From Clostridia bacterium (GTDB taxonomy: Bacteria > Bacillota > Clostridia > Oscillospirales > Acutalibacteraceae), in assembly GCA_017624735.1 (NCBI GenBank), contig JAGAMK010000004.1, positions 21,563 through 85,562 of the forward strand: DNA of 64,000 nt, read 5' to 3'. The notes beneath the pieces were generated by a model. It did no database searches. It was not told the origin of the DNA and saw nothing but the letters and a program-made list of their open reading frames with translations. Made by a program: the position numbers and the translations under genes. Shown in pieces: positions 51,493 to 60,685 of the stretch; within the stretch, counting starts at the first letter, position 1, and the number at the start of each line of letters is the position of its first letter.

Positions 51493-52118
51493 AAAAATTG
51501 AGAATTGCCCTTACAAAAGGCAGACTTGAAAAAAAGAGTGTCGAACTCTTTCAGAAAATGGGAATAGATTGCGACCAGCTTATTAACAAAGGCAGAAGAC
51601 TTATTCTCAGTGCAGGTGACTATGAAGTTGTCCTTGCAAAAGCAGCGGACGTTATTACTTATGTTGAACACGGTGTTTGCGATATCGGTATTGTAGGCAA
51701 AGATACAATCGTGGAAAATGGTAAAAGTTTCTATGAAATGATGGATTTAAACCTTGGTAAATGCGATTTTGCCCTTGCTACTCAAAAGGGTGTTGACTTT
51801 TACGATGGCTTTAATACAAAACGAATTGCAACAAAATATCCAAATATCACAAAAGCATATTTTGAAGGCAAGGGAATGGATGTCAAGATTATTAAAATCG
51901 AAGGCTCTGTTGAATTAGCACCTCTCTTAAATCTTGCAGATGGTATTGTTGATATTGTTGAAACAGGCACAACACTTAAAGAAAACGGACTTGAGGTTAA
52001 AGAAAAGATTATGCCGGTTTCTGCACGAGTAATCGTGAATATGGCAAGCATGAAACTTCGTCGTGAGGAAATTGATAAATTCCTTGAAGAAATAGAAAAA
52101 GTTATCCCAAAGGATTGA
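51489..52118 (+). CDS. hisG: ATP phosphoribosyltransferase catalytic subunit (short form)
   Basis: A 209-residue enzyme for the first step of histidine synthesis. Seen are RIALTKGRLEKKSVELF at the N-terminus and the PRPP-binding DGIVDIVETGTTLKENGL near residue 155. The regulatory C-terminal domain of long HisG is absent, matching the presence of HisZ. The start is ATG at 51489 (ATGA overlap), with GGGAGGAA 6 bases upstream. Confidence 0.97.
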   Translation: MKKLRIALTKGRLEKKSVELFQKMGIDCDQLINKGRRLILSAGDYEVVLAKAADVITYVEHGVCDIGIVGKDTIVENGKSFYEMMDLNLGKCDFALATQKGVDFYDGFNTKRIATKYPNITKAYFEGKGMDVKIIKIEGSVELAPLLNLADGIVDIVETGTTLKENGLEVKEKIMPVSARVIVNMASMKLRREEIDKFLEEIEKVIPKD

Positions 52119-52123
52119 TAAAT

Positions 52124-53413
52124 ATGATAAATACAGTTTTTGCAGACGGTAAGGCAGACGTTTCCCTTATCGCACAACTTAAAGAAAGAAGTGGCGAGGT
52201 TGACAAAAAAGTTACTCTTGCTGTTACTGACATTCTTGAAAATGTAAAAGTAAACGGCGACAAAGCCGTTTTAGAATACACAATTAAATTTGATGGTAAA
52301 GCACCCGAAAAAGCAGAGATTTCAAAGGAAGAAATTGATAACGCGATTAAAACTTGCGACCCATTCTTCGTAAAATCTTTGGAAGATGCTGCAGAAAATA
52401 TTCGTGATTTCCACACTCGTCAAAAGCAACAGAGTTGGCTCACCACAAAAGAAAATGGTGTAATTATGGGCCAACGCGTACGTGGTTTAGAGCGAGTTGG
52501 TATCTATGTGCCGGGTGGTACTGCTGCATATCCGTCAAGTGTGCTTATGAATGCAATTCCTGCAAAAATCGCAGGAGTTAAAGAAATTATAATGGTTACT
52601 CCACCTGCAAAGGATGGTAAGCCAAACCCCGATATTCTTGCAGCTGCAAAAATCGCAGGTGTTGACAGAGTATTCTTAATGGGTGGTGCACAGGCTGTTG
52701 CAGCATTGGCTTATGGTACAGAAACTGTGCCAAAGGTTGATAAAATCGTTGGTCCCGGTAACATTTTCGTTGCAACAGCAAAGAAACTTCTTTATGGTAC
52801 AGTTGATATTGATATGGTTGCAGGTCCAAGTGAAATTTTGATTGTTGCAGACGAAACTGCAAATCCAAAATTCCTTGCTGCCGACCTTATGAGTCAGGCT
52901 GAACACGATGTATTGGCATCTGCAATTCTCATTACAACAAGCGAAAGAATTGCAGAAGAAACAAAGAAAGAGTTAGCTCGTCAATGTGCAACACTTTCAA
53001 GAAAGGAAATTATCGAAAAATCTCTTAAAGATTATAGTGCAATTATCATTTGCGACAATATGGACAAGGCAGTTGACTTTGCTAATAAATTAGCACCCGA
53101 ACACCTTGAAATGTGTGTCCGTAATCCACTTGAATATATTGGCAGAATGGATAATGCAGGTAGTGTGTTCCTTGGTAACTTCTCACCTGAACCATTGGGT
53201 GACTATTTTGCAGGTCCTAACCATGTTCTTCCAACAAGTGGTACTGCAAGATTCTTTTCCCCTTTGTCAGTTGACAGCTTTATTAAAAAATCAAGTTTTA
53301 TTTACTATACAGAAGATGCACTTCGTGAGTGCAAAGACAAGGTTGTTTCTCTTGCAGAAACAGAGGGCTTAACAGCACACGCAAACTCCATAAAGGTTAG
53401 ATTTGAGGACTAA
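52124..53413 (+). CDS. hisD: Histidinol dehydrogenase
   Basis: A 429-residue zinc enzyme that oxidises L-histidinol to L-histidine in two steps. Signatures are ERVGIYVPGGTAAYPSSVLM, VDKIVGPGNIFVATAKKLLY, DMVAGPSEILIVAD, SQAEHDVLASA, and the end GPNHVLPTSGTARF. The start is ATG at 52124 with AAAGGA upstream; TTG at 52115 is in frame but overlaps the ribosome site. It ends one base before hisC. Confidence 0.98.
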   Translation: MINTVFADGKADVSLIAQLKERSGEVDKKVTLAVTDILENVKVNGDKAVLEYTIKFDGKAPEKAEISKEEIDNAIKTCDPFFVKSLEDAAENIRDFHTRQKQQSWLTTKENGVIMGQRVRGLERVGIYVPGGTAAYPSSVLMNAIPAKIAGVKEIIMVTPPAKDGKPNPDILAAAKIAGVDRVFLMGGAQAVAALAYGTETVPKVDKIVGPGNIFVATAKKLLYGTVDIDMVAGPSEILIVADETANPKFLAADLMSQAEHDVLASAILITTSERIAEETKKELARQCATLSRKEIIEKSLKDYSAIIICDNMDKAVDFANKLAPEHLEMCVRNPLEYIGRMDNAGSVFLGNFSPEPLGDYFAGPNHVLPTSGTARFFSPLSVDSFIKKSSFIYYTEDALRECKDKVVSLAETEGLTAHANSIKVRFED

Positions 53414-53414
53414 T

Positions 53415-54470
53415 ATGTTTCAATTAAATGATAAGGTAAAAAACTTAACACCATATGAGCCAATCAGCGGTACTTATGAAATACGTCTTGATGCTAACGA
53501 GTCATTTTTAACAGTTCCAGAAAATATTGAGAACGAAATGGTTGAGGCACTCAAAAATACTGCTCTTAATCGTTACCCTGACCCAAATGCAACAAAACTC
53601 GTAAAAGGCTTTGCAGAATATTTCAGTGTAGATGCTGATTGTGTAACAGCAGGCAATGGTTCGGACGAAATTATTTCAGTTATAATGAACGCATTTTTGC
53701 AGAAAGGTGACAAGATTTTAACTCTTGAACCGGATTTCTCAATGTATCGTTTCTATGCTGAAATTGCAGAGTGTGAATGTGTTAAATACCAGAAAAATGA
53801 AAATCTCGATGTAGATATGGATGATGTAATTGCACTTGCTAACCAAGAAAAAGTACGAATTGTTATTTTTTCAAATCCTTGCAATCCTACATCAAGAATT
53901 ATCACAAAGGATGATGTAAGAAAACTCATAAATAATACGGATGCACTTGTTGTCCTTGACGAAGCTTATATGGACTTTGCAGAGGATGAAAGCCTTTTAG
54001 GTGAATTCCGGAATTACGATAATCTCATCATTTTAAAGACTTGTTCAAAGGCTCTCGGATGTGCAGCACTCCGTTTAGGCTTTGCAGTTGCAAACAAAAC
54101 ACTTACAAATGTAATCCGTGCAATTAAATCACCATATAATGTAAATTCTGTTTCTCAAGTCTTGGGAGAAGTGCTTTTTTCACATCGTGATTATATTGAT
54201 AATTGTATCGAAACAGTTGTAGATTCAAGAAAAGAACTTTACTCTGCAATACTTGAGTTAGAAAGTGACAAAATCGAAAGAATTTACGAAACTCATACAA
54301 ACTTTGTGTTTATGAAAGTTAAAAACGCAAAGGAAGTTTTTGAAAAAATGAAAGAGAACAGCATTATCATCCGTAATATGGGCGACTATTTGAGAATTAC
54401 AGCAGGTAGCAAAGCAGAAAACGAAAAAATGCTTGAAACATTCAAAAAAGTGTTGGAGGAAATGAAATGA
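53415..54470 (+). CDS. hisC: Histidinol-phosphate aminotransferase
   Basis: A 351-residue PLP aminotransferase (class I/II). Visible are the N-terminal RLDANES, TAGNGSDEIISVIMNAFL, FSNPCNPTSRIIT, VLDEAYMDFA, and the PLP-lysine segment KTCSKALGCAALRLGFAVA. It transfers the amino group to imidazole-acetol phosphate. The start is ATG at 53415 after GAGGA. It overlaps hisB by ATGA. Confidence 0.96.
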   Translation: MFQLNDKVKNLTPYEPISGTYEIRLDANESFLTVPENIENEMVEALKNTALNRYPDPNATKLVKGFAEYFSVDADCVTAGNGSDEIISVIMNAFLQKGDKILTLEPDFSMYRFYAEIAECECVKYQKNENLDVDMDDVIALANQEKVRIVIFSNPCNPTSRIITKDDVRKLINNTDALVVLDEAYMDFAEDESLLGEFRNYDNLIILKTCSKALGCAALRLGFAVANKTLTNVIRAIKSPYNVNSVSQVLGEVLFSHRDYIDNCIETVVDSRKELYSAILELESDKIERIYETHTNFVFMKVKNAKEVFEKMKENSIIIRNMGDYLRITAGSKAENEKMLETFKKVLEEMK

Positions 54471-55039
54471 GAACTGCAACAATAGAGAGAAAAACAAAGG
54501 AAACAGATATTAACTTAACACTCTGCCTTGATGGTGGTGAAGTTAAAATAGATACAGGTGTAGGTTTCTTTGACCATATGCTTACAGCCTTTGCAACTCA
54601 CGCAGGTTATGGTTTAACAGTTACTTGCAAGGGCGACATTGAGGTTGATTGTCACCACACAGTTGAAGACGTTGGAATTGTACTCGGCCAGGCTCTTTTT
54701 GAGTGCTTGGGGGACAAATCAAACCTTGTTCGTTATGGTAGCTTCTTCGTGCCAATGGATGAGGCACTTGGTTTCTGTGCAGTTGACATCTGTAACCGTG
54801 CATACACAGTTTTTGAAGCCGATTTCCCACAGGAAAAGTGTGGAGATTTTGATGCTTGTATGTGCGTTGAATTCTTCCGTGCAGTTGCAGATAATGCAAA
54901 AATCACATTACACCTTCGTGCGCCTTATGGGGACAATTCCCACCATATTGCAGAAGCAATTTTCAAGGCATTCGGCCATGCAATGAGTATTGCAACAGAA
55001 AAAACAGATAAAACACTCTCAACAAAGGGGACTCTTTAA
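54467..55039 (+). CDS. hisB: Imidazoleglycerol-phosphate dehydratase
   Basis: A 190-residue metal enzyme with the repeated His/Glu motifs GFFDHMLTAFATHAG, DCHHTVEDVGIVLGQAL and SHHIAEAIFKAFGHAM. It is monofunctional: no HAD-type histidinol phosphatase domain is attached, so that activity must come from another gene. It is coupled to hisC (4-base overlap) and lies 3 bases before hisA. hisH, which often stands here, is absent. Confidence 0.98.
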   Translation: MRTATIERKTKETDINLTLCLDGGEVKIDTGVGFFDHMLTAFATHAGYGLTVTCKGDIEVDCHHTVEDVGIVLGQALFECLGDKSNLVRYGSFFVPMDEALGFCAVDICNRAYTVFEADFPQEKCGDFDACMCVEFFRAVADNAKITLHLRAPYGDNSHHIAEAIFKAFGHAMSIATEKTDKTLSTKGTL

Positions 55040-55042
55040 AAG

Positions 55043-55756
55043 ATGATAATTTTTCCGGCAATAGATATAAAAGACAAAGAATGTGTCCGCCTTTATAAAG
55101 GTGATTTTGCAACAGCAGGCAAAGTTGCGGACAGTTATATGGAAACTGCTTTGAATTTTAAAAAAGCAGGAGCAGAGTGGATTCATATGGTTGATTTGAA
55201 TGGTGCTCTTGATGGAGTTCGTATCAATTCCGACATTTTCCTTGATGTTGCAAAAAACAGCGGACTCAAAGTTGAAGTTGGCGGTGGTATCCGTACAATG
55301 AAAGATGTTGATTTCTATATCCAAAATGGTATTGAAAGAGTAATCATTGGCTCTGCTGCATTAAAAAATCCACAACTTGTAAAAGAGGCTTGTAAGGAAT
55401 TCGGTGACAGAATCGCAGTTGGGATTGATGCTAAAAACGAGATGGTTGCAACTGAGGGCTGGACAGAAAAAAGTGACACTCACTATATTGACCTCGCAAA
55501 ACGAATGGAAGATTTTGGCGTAAAGTATATTATCTTTACAGATATTGACTGCGACGGTATGCTTTCAGGTCCAAATCTCGAACAATTAGTTAAACTCAAT
55601 GACGCAGTTTCTTGTAACATTACAGCAAGTGGTGGCATTAAGGATATACAGAATATCATTGACCTTAAAAAAGCCAATATGTATGGTGCAATCTGTGGCC
55701 GTTCAATTTACAGTGGTACATTGAATTTAGTTGATGCAATCAAGGAGGTAAAATAA
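55043..55756 (+). CDS. hisA: ProFAR isomerase (phosphoribosylformimino-AICAR-P isomerase)
   Basis: A 237-residue TIM barrel. The catalytic Asp pair lies in [18 protein letters not shown] and [15 protein letters not shown]; phosphate-binding turns are [11 protein letters not shown] and [10 protein letters not shown]. The lysine-rich N-terminus and YKGDF favour HisA over HisF. The stop shares one base with the hisI start. hisF, usually next, is absent. Confidence 0.96.
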   Translation: MIIFPAIDIKDKECVRLYKGDFATAGKVADSYMETALNFKKAGAEWIHMVDLNGALDGVRINSDIFLDVAKNSGLKVEVGGGIRTMKDVDFYIQNGIERVIIGSAALKNPQLVKEACKEFGDRIAVGIDAKNEMVATEGWTEKSDTHYIDLAKRMEDFGVKYIIFTDIDCDGMLSGPNLEQLVKLNDAVSCNITASGGIKDIQNIIDLKKANMYGAICGRSIYSGTLNLVDAIKEVK

Positions 55757-56070
55757 TGAACCTTGATAAATATTTTGTCAAATCAGAGCTAATTCCTGCA
55801 ATTATTCAGGAGGAAAGCACGGGAGAAATCTTAATGCTTGCCTATATGAATAAGGAATCGATGGCGAAAACTCTTGAAACAGGTTATACTTGGTTCTGGA
55901 GTCGTTCTCGTCAGGAACTCTGGAACAAGGGTGCAACATCAGGCCATTTGCAGAAAGTTGTTTCAATTCACGGCGACTGCGATGACGATACATTACTTAT
56001 AAAAGTTATTCAGACAGGTCCTGCTTGTCACACAGGCAGCAAATCCTGCTTCTTTAATAAAATCAAATAG
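55756..56070 (+). CDS. hisI: Phosphoribosyl-AMP cyclohydrolase
   Basis: A 104-residue zinc enzyme that opens the purine ring of PR-AMP. Motifs are [36 protein letters not shown], and the Cys ligands in [11 protein letters not shown] and [13 protein letters not shown]. It is separate from hisE rather than fused. AAGGAGG precedes it inside hisA. Confidence 0.97.
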   Translation: MNLDKYFVKSELIPAIIQEESTGEILMLAYMNKESMAKTLETGYTWFWSRSRQELWNKGATSGHLQKVVSIHGDCDDDTLLIKVIQTGPACHTGSKSCFFNKIK

Positions 56071-56079
56071 GTGATAGAA

Positions 56080-56406
56080 ATGAATGATACATTAGTAAAT
56101 CTTTATGAAACAATACTTGAAAGAAAAGCAAATAACCAAGAAGGCTCATACACTTGCTATCTTTTTGAGAAAGGACTTGACAAAATTCTCAAAAAAGTTG
56201 GCGAGGAATGTAGTGAAACTATAATCGCTGCAAAGAACGGAAACAAGGAAGAAACCGTTGGTGAAATCAGCGACCTTATTTTCCATTTGTTTGTTATGAT
56301 GGCAAACGAGGGAATTGCTGTAGAAGATGTTATGGCAGAACTCGACAAGCGAAGCAATAAGACCGGTAATCTCAAAGTGTTCCATCAAGTCGATAAGAAT
56401 ACATAA
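56080..56406 (+). CDS. hisE: Phosphoribosyl-ATP pyrophosphatase
   Basis: A 108-residue MazG-like all-alpha enzyme that removes pyrophosphate from PR-ATP. The Glu-rich metal site lies in KKVGEECSETIIAAKNG and EISDLIFHLFVMMANEGI. The start is ATG at 56080 after AGGTGA; GTG at 56071 is in frame and would overlap that site. It is the last gene of the his operon; a repeat with hairpins follows. Confidence 0.95.
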   Translation: MNDTLVNLYETILERKANNQEGSYTCYLFEKGLDKILKKVGEECSETIIAAKNGNKEETVGEISDLIFHLFVMMANEGIAVEDVMAELDKRSNKTGNLKVFHQVDKNT

Positions 56407-56423
56407 AAATAAATAAAACTTTC

Positions 56424-56530
56424 CGCCCCATCTTTTAGGGGGCTGTCACGAGCTTTGCGAGTGATTGGGGGAGTACTCCTTCAGTCTGTTTCGCAGCCAG
56501 CTCCCTCACGGAGGGAGCGGTTCTTGTTTT
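56424..56530 (+). repeat. Hairpin-rich intergenic repeat after hisE
   Basis: CCCCATCTTTTAGGGGG and later GCTCCCTC-ACG-GAGGGAGC (56510-56528, perfect 8-bp stem), with the TGTCACGAG element known from the other modular repeats in the window. It may also end the his transcript. Confidence 0.6.
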
Positions 56531-56565
56531 ACAAAACTTATACATATTGAAATGGGGTAGAAAAA

Positions 56566-58032
56566 ATGAAAATTTTGTGGGTAATTCTTGGACTTTTAGG
56601 TCTTTTTATTGTTGCAACACTTATCCGTGCTGTTTTCTTTAAGGAGAAGAAAACAGAAAACAAAAAATTGGCTCCTGAAATGATTAACATGGAAAAATAC
56701 TGTCAGGATTTAAGTGACGCAATTAAAATTAAGACAATTTCTAACTATGACAGAGAACTTGTTGACTGGAATGAGTTTGATAGATTTCACGCATTTCTTG
56801 AAGAAAGATTTCCGCTTGTACATAAAAATATGACAAAGACAAAGGTTGCAGATGCAAGCCTTGTATACAAGTGGGAGGGTACTGACCCAAGCCTTGATGG
56901 TATCGCCATGCTTGCTCATCAAGACGTTGTGCCGATTACTGCAGGCACAGAACAAGATTGGGAACACGAACCATTTAGTGGTTATAACGACGGTGAGTTT
57001 ATCTGGGGCAGAGGCGCTATGGATATGAAAAACCACCTTATCGCCGTAATGGAATGTATGGAAGAACTTCTCAATGAAGGTTATCAACCAAAACGTACGG
57101 TTTATATCTGTTTGGGTCATAATGAAGAAGTTGTTGCTGCACCCGATAATGGTGCAAAGCAAATTGCCGCTTACCTCAAAGAGCAGGGCGTTCACCTTGA
57201 AGCAGTCCTTGACGAAGGTGGTGCAATTCTTCCTGTTAAGCTTGGCAAACTCCTTGACATTAATCTTACGGGTGTTGGTATTGCCGAAAAAGGTAGTGTT
57301 AACTATAAGGTCAGTGTAAACGCAAAGGGTGGTCATTCATCACAACCACCAAAGCATACTGCAGTCGGTAAACTTGCTGATGTTATTAAGGATATTGAAA
57401 ATCATCAGTTCAAGGCAACAATGCCGGATTACCTTAAACAACTCATTAAGAGGGTTGGTATGAATGCAGGTTATCCATTGAGAGTAGTTCTTGTAAACGC
57501 TCCTATTTTACAACCACTTATTCTTGCAATTTGTAAAAACATTCCTGCTGCAGCCTCCCTTATCCGTACTTGCACAGCGGTTACAATGGCAGAAGGTAGT
57601 CCACAGTTCAACGTTCTTCCTCAAAAGGCATCAGTCACTGTTAATTTCCGTACAATGCCTGGAGTTTCAATTAAAGATGTTGAACAGCATATTCGTGACA
57701 GCGTAAAGAATAAGGATATTGATGTTGAATTTTTAGTTGGTAAAGAATCTTCACAGGTTTCTCCAACGGACTCAAAAGCATTCCAAACAATTAAAGAATT
57801 AGCTGAAGCACAAGATAGCAAAAACCTTGTTACACCATTCCTTGTAATGGGCGGTACAGATGCTTATAACTATGAGCCTGTTTGCGAGAACATCTATCGT
57901 TTTGCTCCATTCGTTGCAGATACAAAACTTCTACTCTGCACACACGGAACAAATGAAAGAATCCCGATTGCCTGCTGCGAAGATGCAATTGCCTTCTTTA
58001 AGAGATACGTTCGCAAGATGACAGAAAATTAA
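56566..58032 (+). CDS. Membrane-anchored M20-family peptidase
   Basis: A 488-residue metallopeptidase (carboxypeptidase S-like). A membrane helix at residues 3-25 anchors it. The dinuclear zinc site is spread over LAHQDVVPI (His, Asp), GRGAMDMKNH (Asp), CLGHNEEVV (Glu) and DEGGAI; the dimerisation domain starts near VSVNAKGGHSSQPP, and the last ligand is in LLCTHGTNERIP. All metal-binding parts are present. Likely a dipeptidase, aminoacylase or carboxypeptidase; the exact substrate is unknown. It has its own terminator. Confidence 0.9.
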   Translation: MKILWVILGLLGLFIVATLIRAVFFKEKKTENKKLAPEMINMEKYCQDLSDAIKIKTISNYDRELVDWNEFDRFHAFLEERFPLVHKNMTKTKVADASLVYKWEGTDPSLDGIAMLAHQDVVPITAGTEQDWEHEPFSGYNDGEFIWGRGAMDMKNHLIAVMECMEELLNEGYQPKRTVYICLGHNEEVVAAPDNGAKQIAAYLKEQGVHLEAVLDEGGAILPVKLGKLLDINLTGVGIAEKGSVNYKVSVNAKGGHSSQPPKHTAVGKLADVIKDIENHQFKATMPDYLKQLIKRVGMNAGYPLRVVLVNAPILQPLILAICKNIPAAASLIRTCTAVTMAEGSPQFNVLPQKASVTVNFRTMPGVSIKDVEQHIRDSVKNKDIDVEFLVGKESSQVSPTDSKAFQTIKELAEAQDSKNLVTPFLVMGGTDAYNYEPVCENIYRFAPFVADTKLLLCTHGTNERIPIACCEDAIAFFKRYVRKMTEN

Positions 58033-58036
58033 GTTA

Positions 58037-58066
58037 TAGGGCGGGAGATAACTCTCGTCCTATTTT
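58037..58066 (+). terminator. Terminator after the M20 peptidase gene
   Basis: An 11-bp stem (58037-58047 with 58052-58062, two G-T pairs) with a 4-nt loop and TTTT. Confidence 0.8.
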
Positions 58067-58067
58067 C

Positions 58068-58096
58068 TTGACAAAAACGGGTTAATATGATTTAAT
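58068..58096 (+). promoter_or_regulatory. Promoter of the LRR/dockerin gene
   Basis: TTGACA (58068-58073), 17-nt spacer, TTTAAT (58091-58096). Confidence 0.7.
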
Positions 58097-58148
58097 TTAA
58101 TTGTAGGATTTTCTAAAATTCAATATGATTTGGGAAAGGAAAATTATT

Positions 58149-59438
58149 ATGAAAAAGGTATTTTCTATCATTTTAGCATTGGTGATGGCTTTGTCAGTTT
58201 TTTCAGTAATGACATTGGCAGAAGACCCAGATTTTTCTTATGTTGTTGTTTCAGAAGAAGACAAAACATGTAAGGTAACAGGTGCAAAAGCAGGAACAGT
58301 TGATTTGGTAATCCCTGCTGAGATTGATGGCTACAAGGTTGTGGCTATTGATAACCGTGCATTTTGGGGTAATCCTGAAATTGAAACTGTTCAGATTGCT
58401 GACACAGTTGAAACTATCGGACAGCTTGTTTTCTCAAAAACAGCATTCTACAAGAATGAAGCAAACTGGGAAGATGGTGTGCTTTATATCGGTAATTTTG
58501 TAATTGTTGCAAAAACTACTCTTGAGGGTGAATATGCAATCAAAGAAGGTACAACAGTAATGGCTGACGGTGCTTTCAGAGGCTGTAAAGGGCTTACAAA
58601 AATTACTATTCCTGAAGGAATGAAAGCAATCAGCCTTCTTGCTTTCAGAGATTGTGAAGCGTTAGCAGAGGTTGTAATTCCATCAACAGTTAAGAGCATT
58701 GGCGGTTATGCTTTCCTTCATTGTACTGCTCTTAAATCAGTTGTTCTTCCGGAAGGTTTAGAAAGAATAGATTTGTTGGCATTTAATGGTTCAGGACTTA
58801 CTGAGATTACAATTCCCGCAAGTGTAAAAGAAATTAACGAATATGTATTCTGTCACTGTGAAGATTTAACTGCAATCAATGTTGCAGAAGAAAATGAAAG
58901 CTTCTCATCATTGTCAGGTATTCTTTATAATAAAGACCAAACAACAATTGTTTATGTACCATATAAAGTTGATTATACAGCAGTTGAATTCCCTGAAACA
59001 GTAACAACAATTGGCAAAGGTGCATTTGAAGGTGCAACTTTTGAAGAAATCGAAATTCCTGAAAATATAACAGTTATTGAAAAGGCGGCTTTTGAAGGAT
59101 GCGAGAATCTTAAAAAGGTTAATATTCCTGCAACAGTAACAGAAATTGGTGAAGGTGCTTTTGCAGGATGCCATGAAGATTTTTACATTGACGCTCCGGT
59201 AGGCTCTTATGCTTATCAATATGCACAGGAAAATGAATTGTTGCCAAAGGTTATCCCAGGGGACGTAAATGGTGATGGTAAAGTAAGTGCTCTTGATGCT
59301 AGATGGATATTACAATATGTTGCAGGTAGCAGAGCCTTTACTGCAAGACAGGTTGAGGCAGCAGATTTGAGTGGTGACGGTAAAGTTGCTGCAATAGATG
59401 CACGTAAAGTACTTCAACTCGCAGCAAAAGTAGGTTAA
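58149..59438 (+). CDS. Secreted BspA-type leucine-rich-repeat protein with C-terminal dockerin
   Basis: A 429-residue exported protein. The signal peptide is MKKVFSIILALVMALSVFS. Residues about 40-355 hold BspA-like LRR_5 repeats, for example GAFRGCKGLTKITIPEGM, LAFRDCEALAEVVIPSTV, YAFLHCTALKSVVLPEGL, AAFEGCENLKKVNIPATV. The last 60 residues form a complete type I dockerin with two calcium-binding repeats: GDVNGDGKVSALDARWILQY and ADLSGDGKVAAIDARKVLQL. BspA-like proteins bind host or surface ligands; the dockerin should dock to a cohesin that is not in this window. The start is ATG at 58149 after GGGAAAGGA. Confidence 0.9.
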   Translation: MKKVFSIILALVMALSVFSVMTLAEDPDFSYVVVSEEDKTCKVTGAKAGTVDLVIPAEIDGYKVVAIDNRAFWGNPEIETVQIADTVETIGQLVFSKTAFYKNEANWEDGVLYIGNFVIVAKTTLEGEYAIKEGTTVMADGAFRGCKGLTKITIPEGMKAISLLAFRDCEALAEVVIPSTVKSIGGYAFLHCTALKSVVLPEGLERIDLLAFNGSGLTEITIPASVKEINEYVFCHCEDLTAINVAEENESFSSLSGILYNKDQTTIVYVPYKVDYTAVEFPETVTTIGKGAFEGATFEEIEIPENITVIEKAAFEGCENLKKVNIPATVTEIGEGAFAGCHEDFYIDAPVGSYAYQYAQENELLPKVIPGDVNGDGKVSALDARWILQYVAGSRAFTARQVEAADLSGDGKVAAIDARKVLQLAAKVG

Positions 59439-59452
59439 GATTAAAAATGAGA

Positions 59453-59486
59453 AAATAAGGCAAGATTTTTCTTGCCTTATTTTTTT
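59453..59486 (+). terminator. Terminator after the LRR/dockerin gene
   Basis: A 13-bp perfect stem (59453-59465 with 59470-59482), loop TTTT, followed by T-run. Confidence 0.9.
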
Positions 59487-59496
59487 GTGGGCAAAG

Positions 59497-59525
59497 TTGA
59501 CAATTATATAATAATCCTATATACT
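59497..59525 (+). promoter_or_regulatory. Promoter of the rlmL gene
   Basis: TTGACA (59497-59502), 17-nt spacer, TATACT (59520-59525). Confidence 0.8.
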
Positions 59526-59556
59526 TATTATGATTAAAATAAAATGGAGTAGTTTA

Positions 59557-60672
59557 ATGTTGATTAAGTTTTCTGCACCTTGTCTTTTAGGATTAGAAGG
59601 ACTTGTTGCTCAGGAGTTGCGCGACATGGATGCTTTGAATGTCGTGGCTAATAATGGTAGAGTTGATTTTGAGGGCGACGAAGGTATCCTTGCCCGTGCT
59701 AATATTTGTTCTCGTTACAGCGAAAGAATTTTAATCCGTATGGGAGAATTTAAGGCGGTAACATTTGAACAGCTTTTTCAAGGTGTAAAAAAATTACCTT
59801 GGGAAGAGTGGCTCTCAAAGGTCGATGCTTTCCCTGTAAAAGGTTATTCGCTTAATTCTAAACTTTTTTCTGTAAGCGACTGCCAGGCGATTATCAAAAA
59901 GGCTGTCGTTGAGAGACTTAAAGAAAAATATAAAATTTCTTGGTTTGAAGAAACAGGACCAATTCATCAGATTCAGTTTTCAATTATGAAGGATGTTGTA
60001 ACTGTATTTATAGATACATCCGGTGTTGGACTTCATAAAAGAGGATATCGTCCTGTGTCAAACTCTGCACCAATTAAAGAAACACTTGCAGCTGCAATGG
60101 CGGACCTTGCAAGGCTTCGTCACTATCATACACTTTATGATGTGTGTTGTGGTTCGGGTACAATTCTTATTGAGGGCGCAATGAAGGCTCTTAATATTGC
60201 ACCGGGTCTTAAACGCTCATTTATCTCTGAAAGATTTGAGAATATAGATTCAAAATTCTGGCAACAGGAAAGAATGAGAGCGGCAGATTTGGTTATTCAG
60301 GATGCCGATTTTATGGCATACGGCTCCGACATTGATTTCCATGCACTTGAAATTGCAAGAGAGAATGCAAGACGTGCAGGCGTAGGAATGAAAATTGACC
60401 TTTCGAAGCGAGATTTAAAGGATTTTGTTCGAAAGAGCGAAAAAGGTACTGTCATTTGTAATCCACCTTATGGTGAACGAATGTTAGATATAAAGGCTGC
60501 TGAAGATATTTATAAGACAATGGGTAAAATATTTACTCCGGACCGTGGTTGGGCATACTATATTATCAGCCCTGATGAAGAGTTTGAAAAAGTATTTGGC
60601 AGAAAAGCAGATAAAAGACGTAAACTATATAATGGCATGATAAAATGTCAGTTATATATGTATTACAAGTAA
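59557..60672 (+). CDS. rlmL: THUMP-domain class I rRNA methyltransferase (RlmL/YpsC type)
   Basis: A 371-residue SAM enzyme. The N-terminal ferredoxin-like/THUMP part (about 1-155, GLEGLVAQELRDMDALNV) binds RNA. The catalytic part has GLHKRGYRP, the SAM motif YDVCCGSGTILIEGAM and the amino-methyl motif VICNPPYGERM. It corresponds to the RlmL half of E. coli RlmKL, which makes m2G2445 in 23S rRNA; the RlmK half is not fused here. The start is ATG at 59557 with GGAG 9 bases upstream. Confidence 0.88.
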   Translation: MLIKFSAPCLLGLEGLVAQELRDMDALNVVANNGRVDFEGDEGILARANICSRYSERILIRMGEFKAVTFEQLFQGVKKLPWEEWLSKVDAFPVKGYSLNSKLFSVSDCQAIIKKAVVERLKEKYKISWFEETGPIHQIQFSIMKDVVTVFIDTSGVGLHKRGYRPVSNSAPIKETLAAAMADLARLRHYHTLYDVCCGSGTILIEGAMKALNIAPGLKRSFISERFENIDSKFWQQERMRAADLVIQDADFMAYGSDIDFHALEIARENARRAGVGMKIDLSKRDLKDFVRKSEKGTVICNPPYGERMLDIKAAEDIYKTMGKIFTPDRGWAYYIISPDEEFEKVFGRKADKRRKLYNGMIKCQLYMYYK

Positions 60673-60685
60673 TTAGGAGAAGTTT

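Noticed and set aside
56710-57336. A 208-codon open frame on the minus strand inside the M20 peptidase gene
   Set aside because: Shadow frame of a strongly supported coding gene; composition (Phe, Cys, Asn-rich) is not protein-like.
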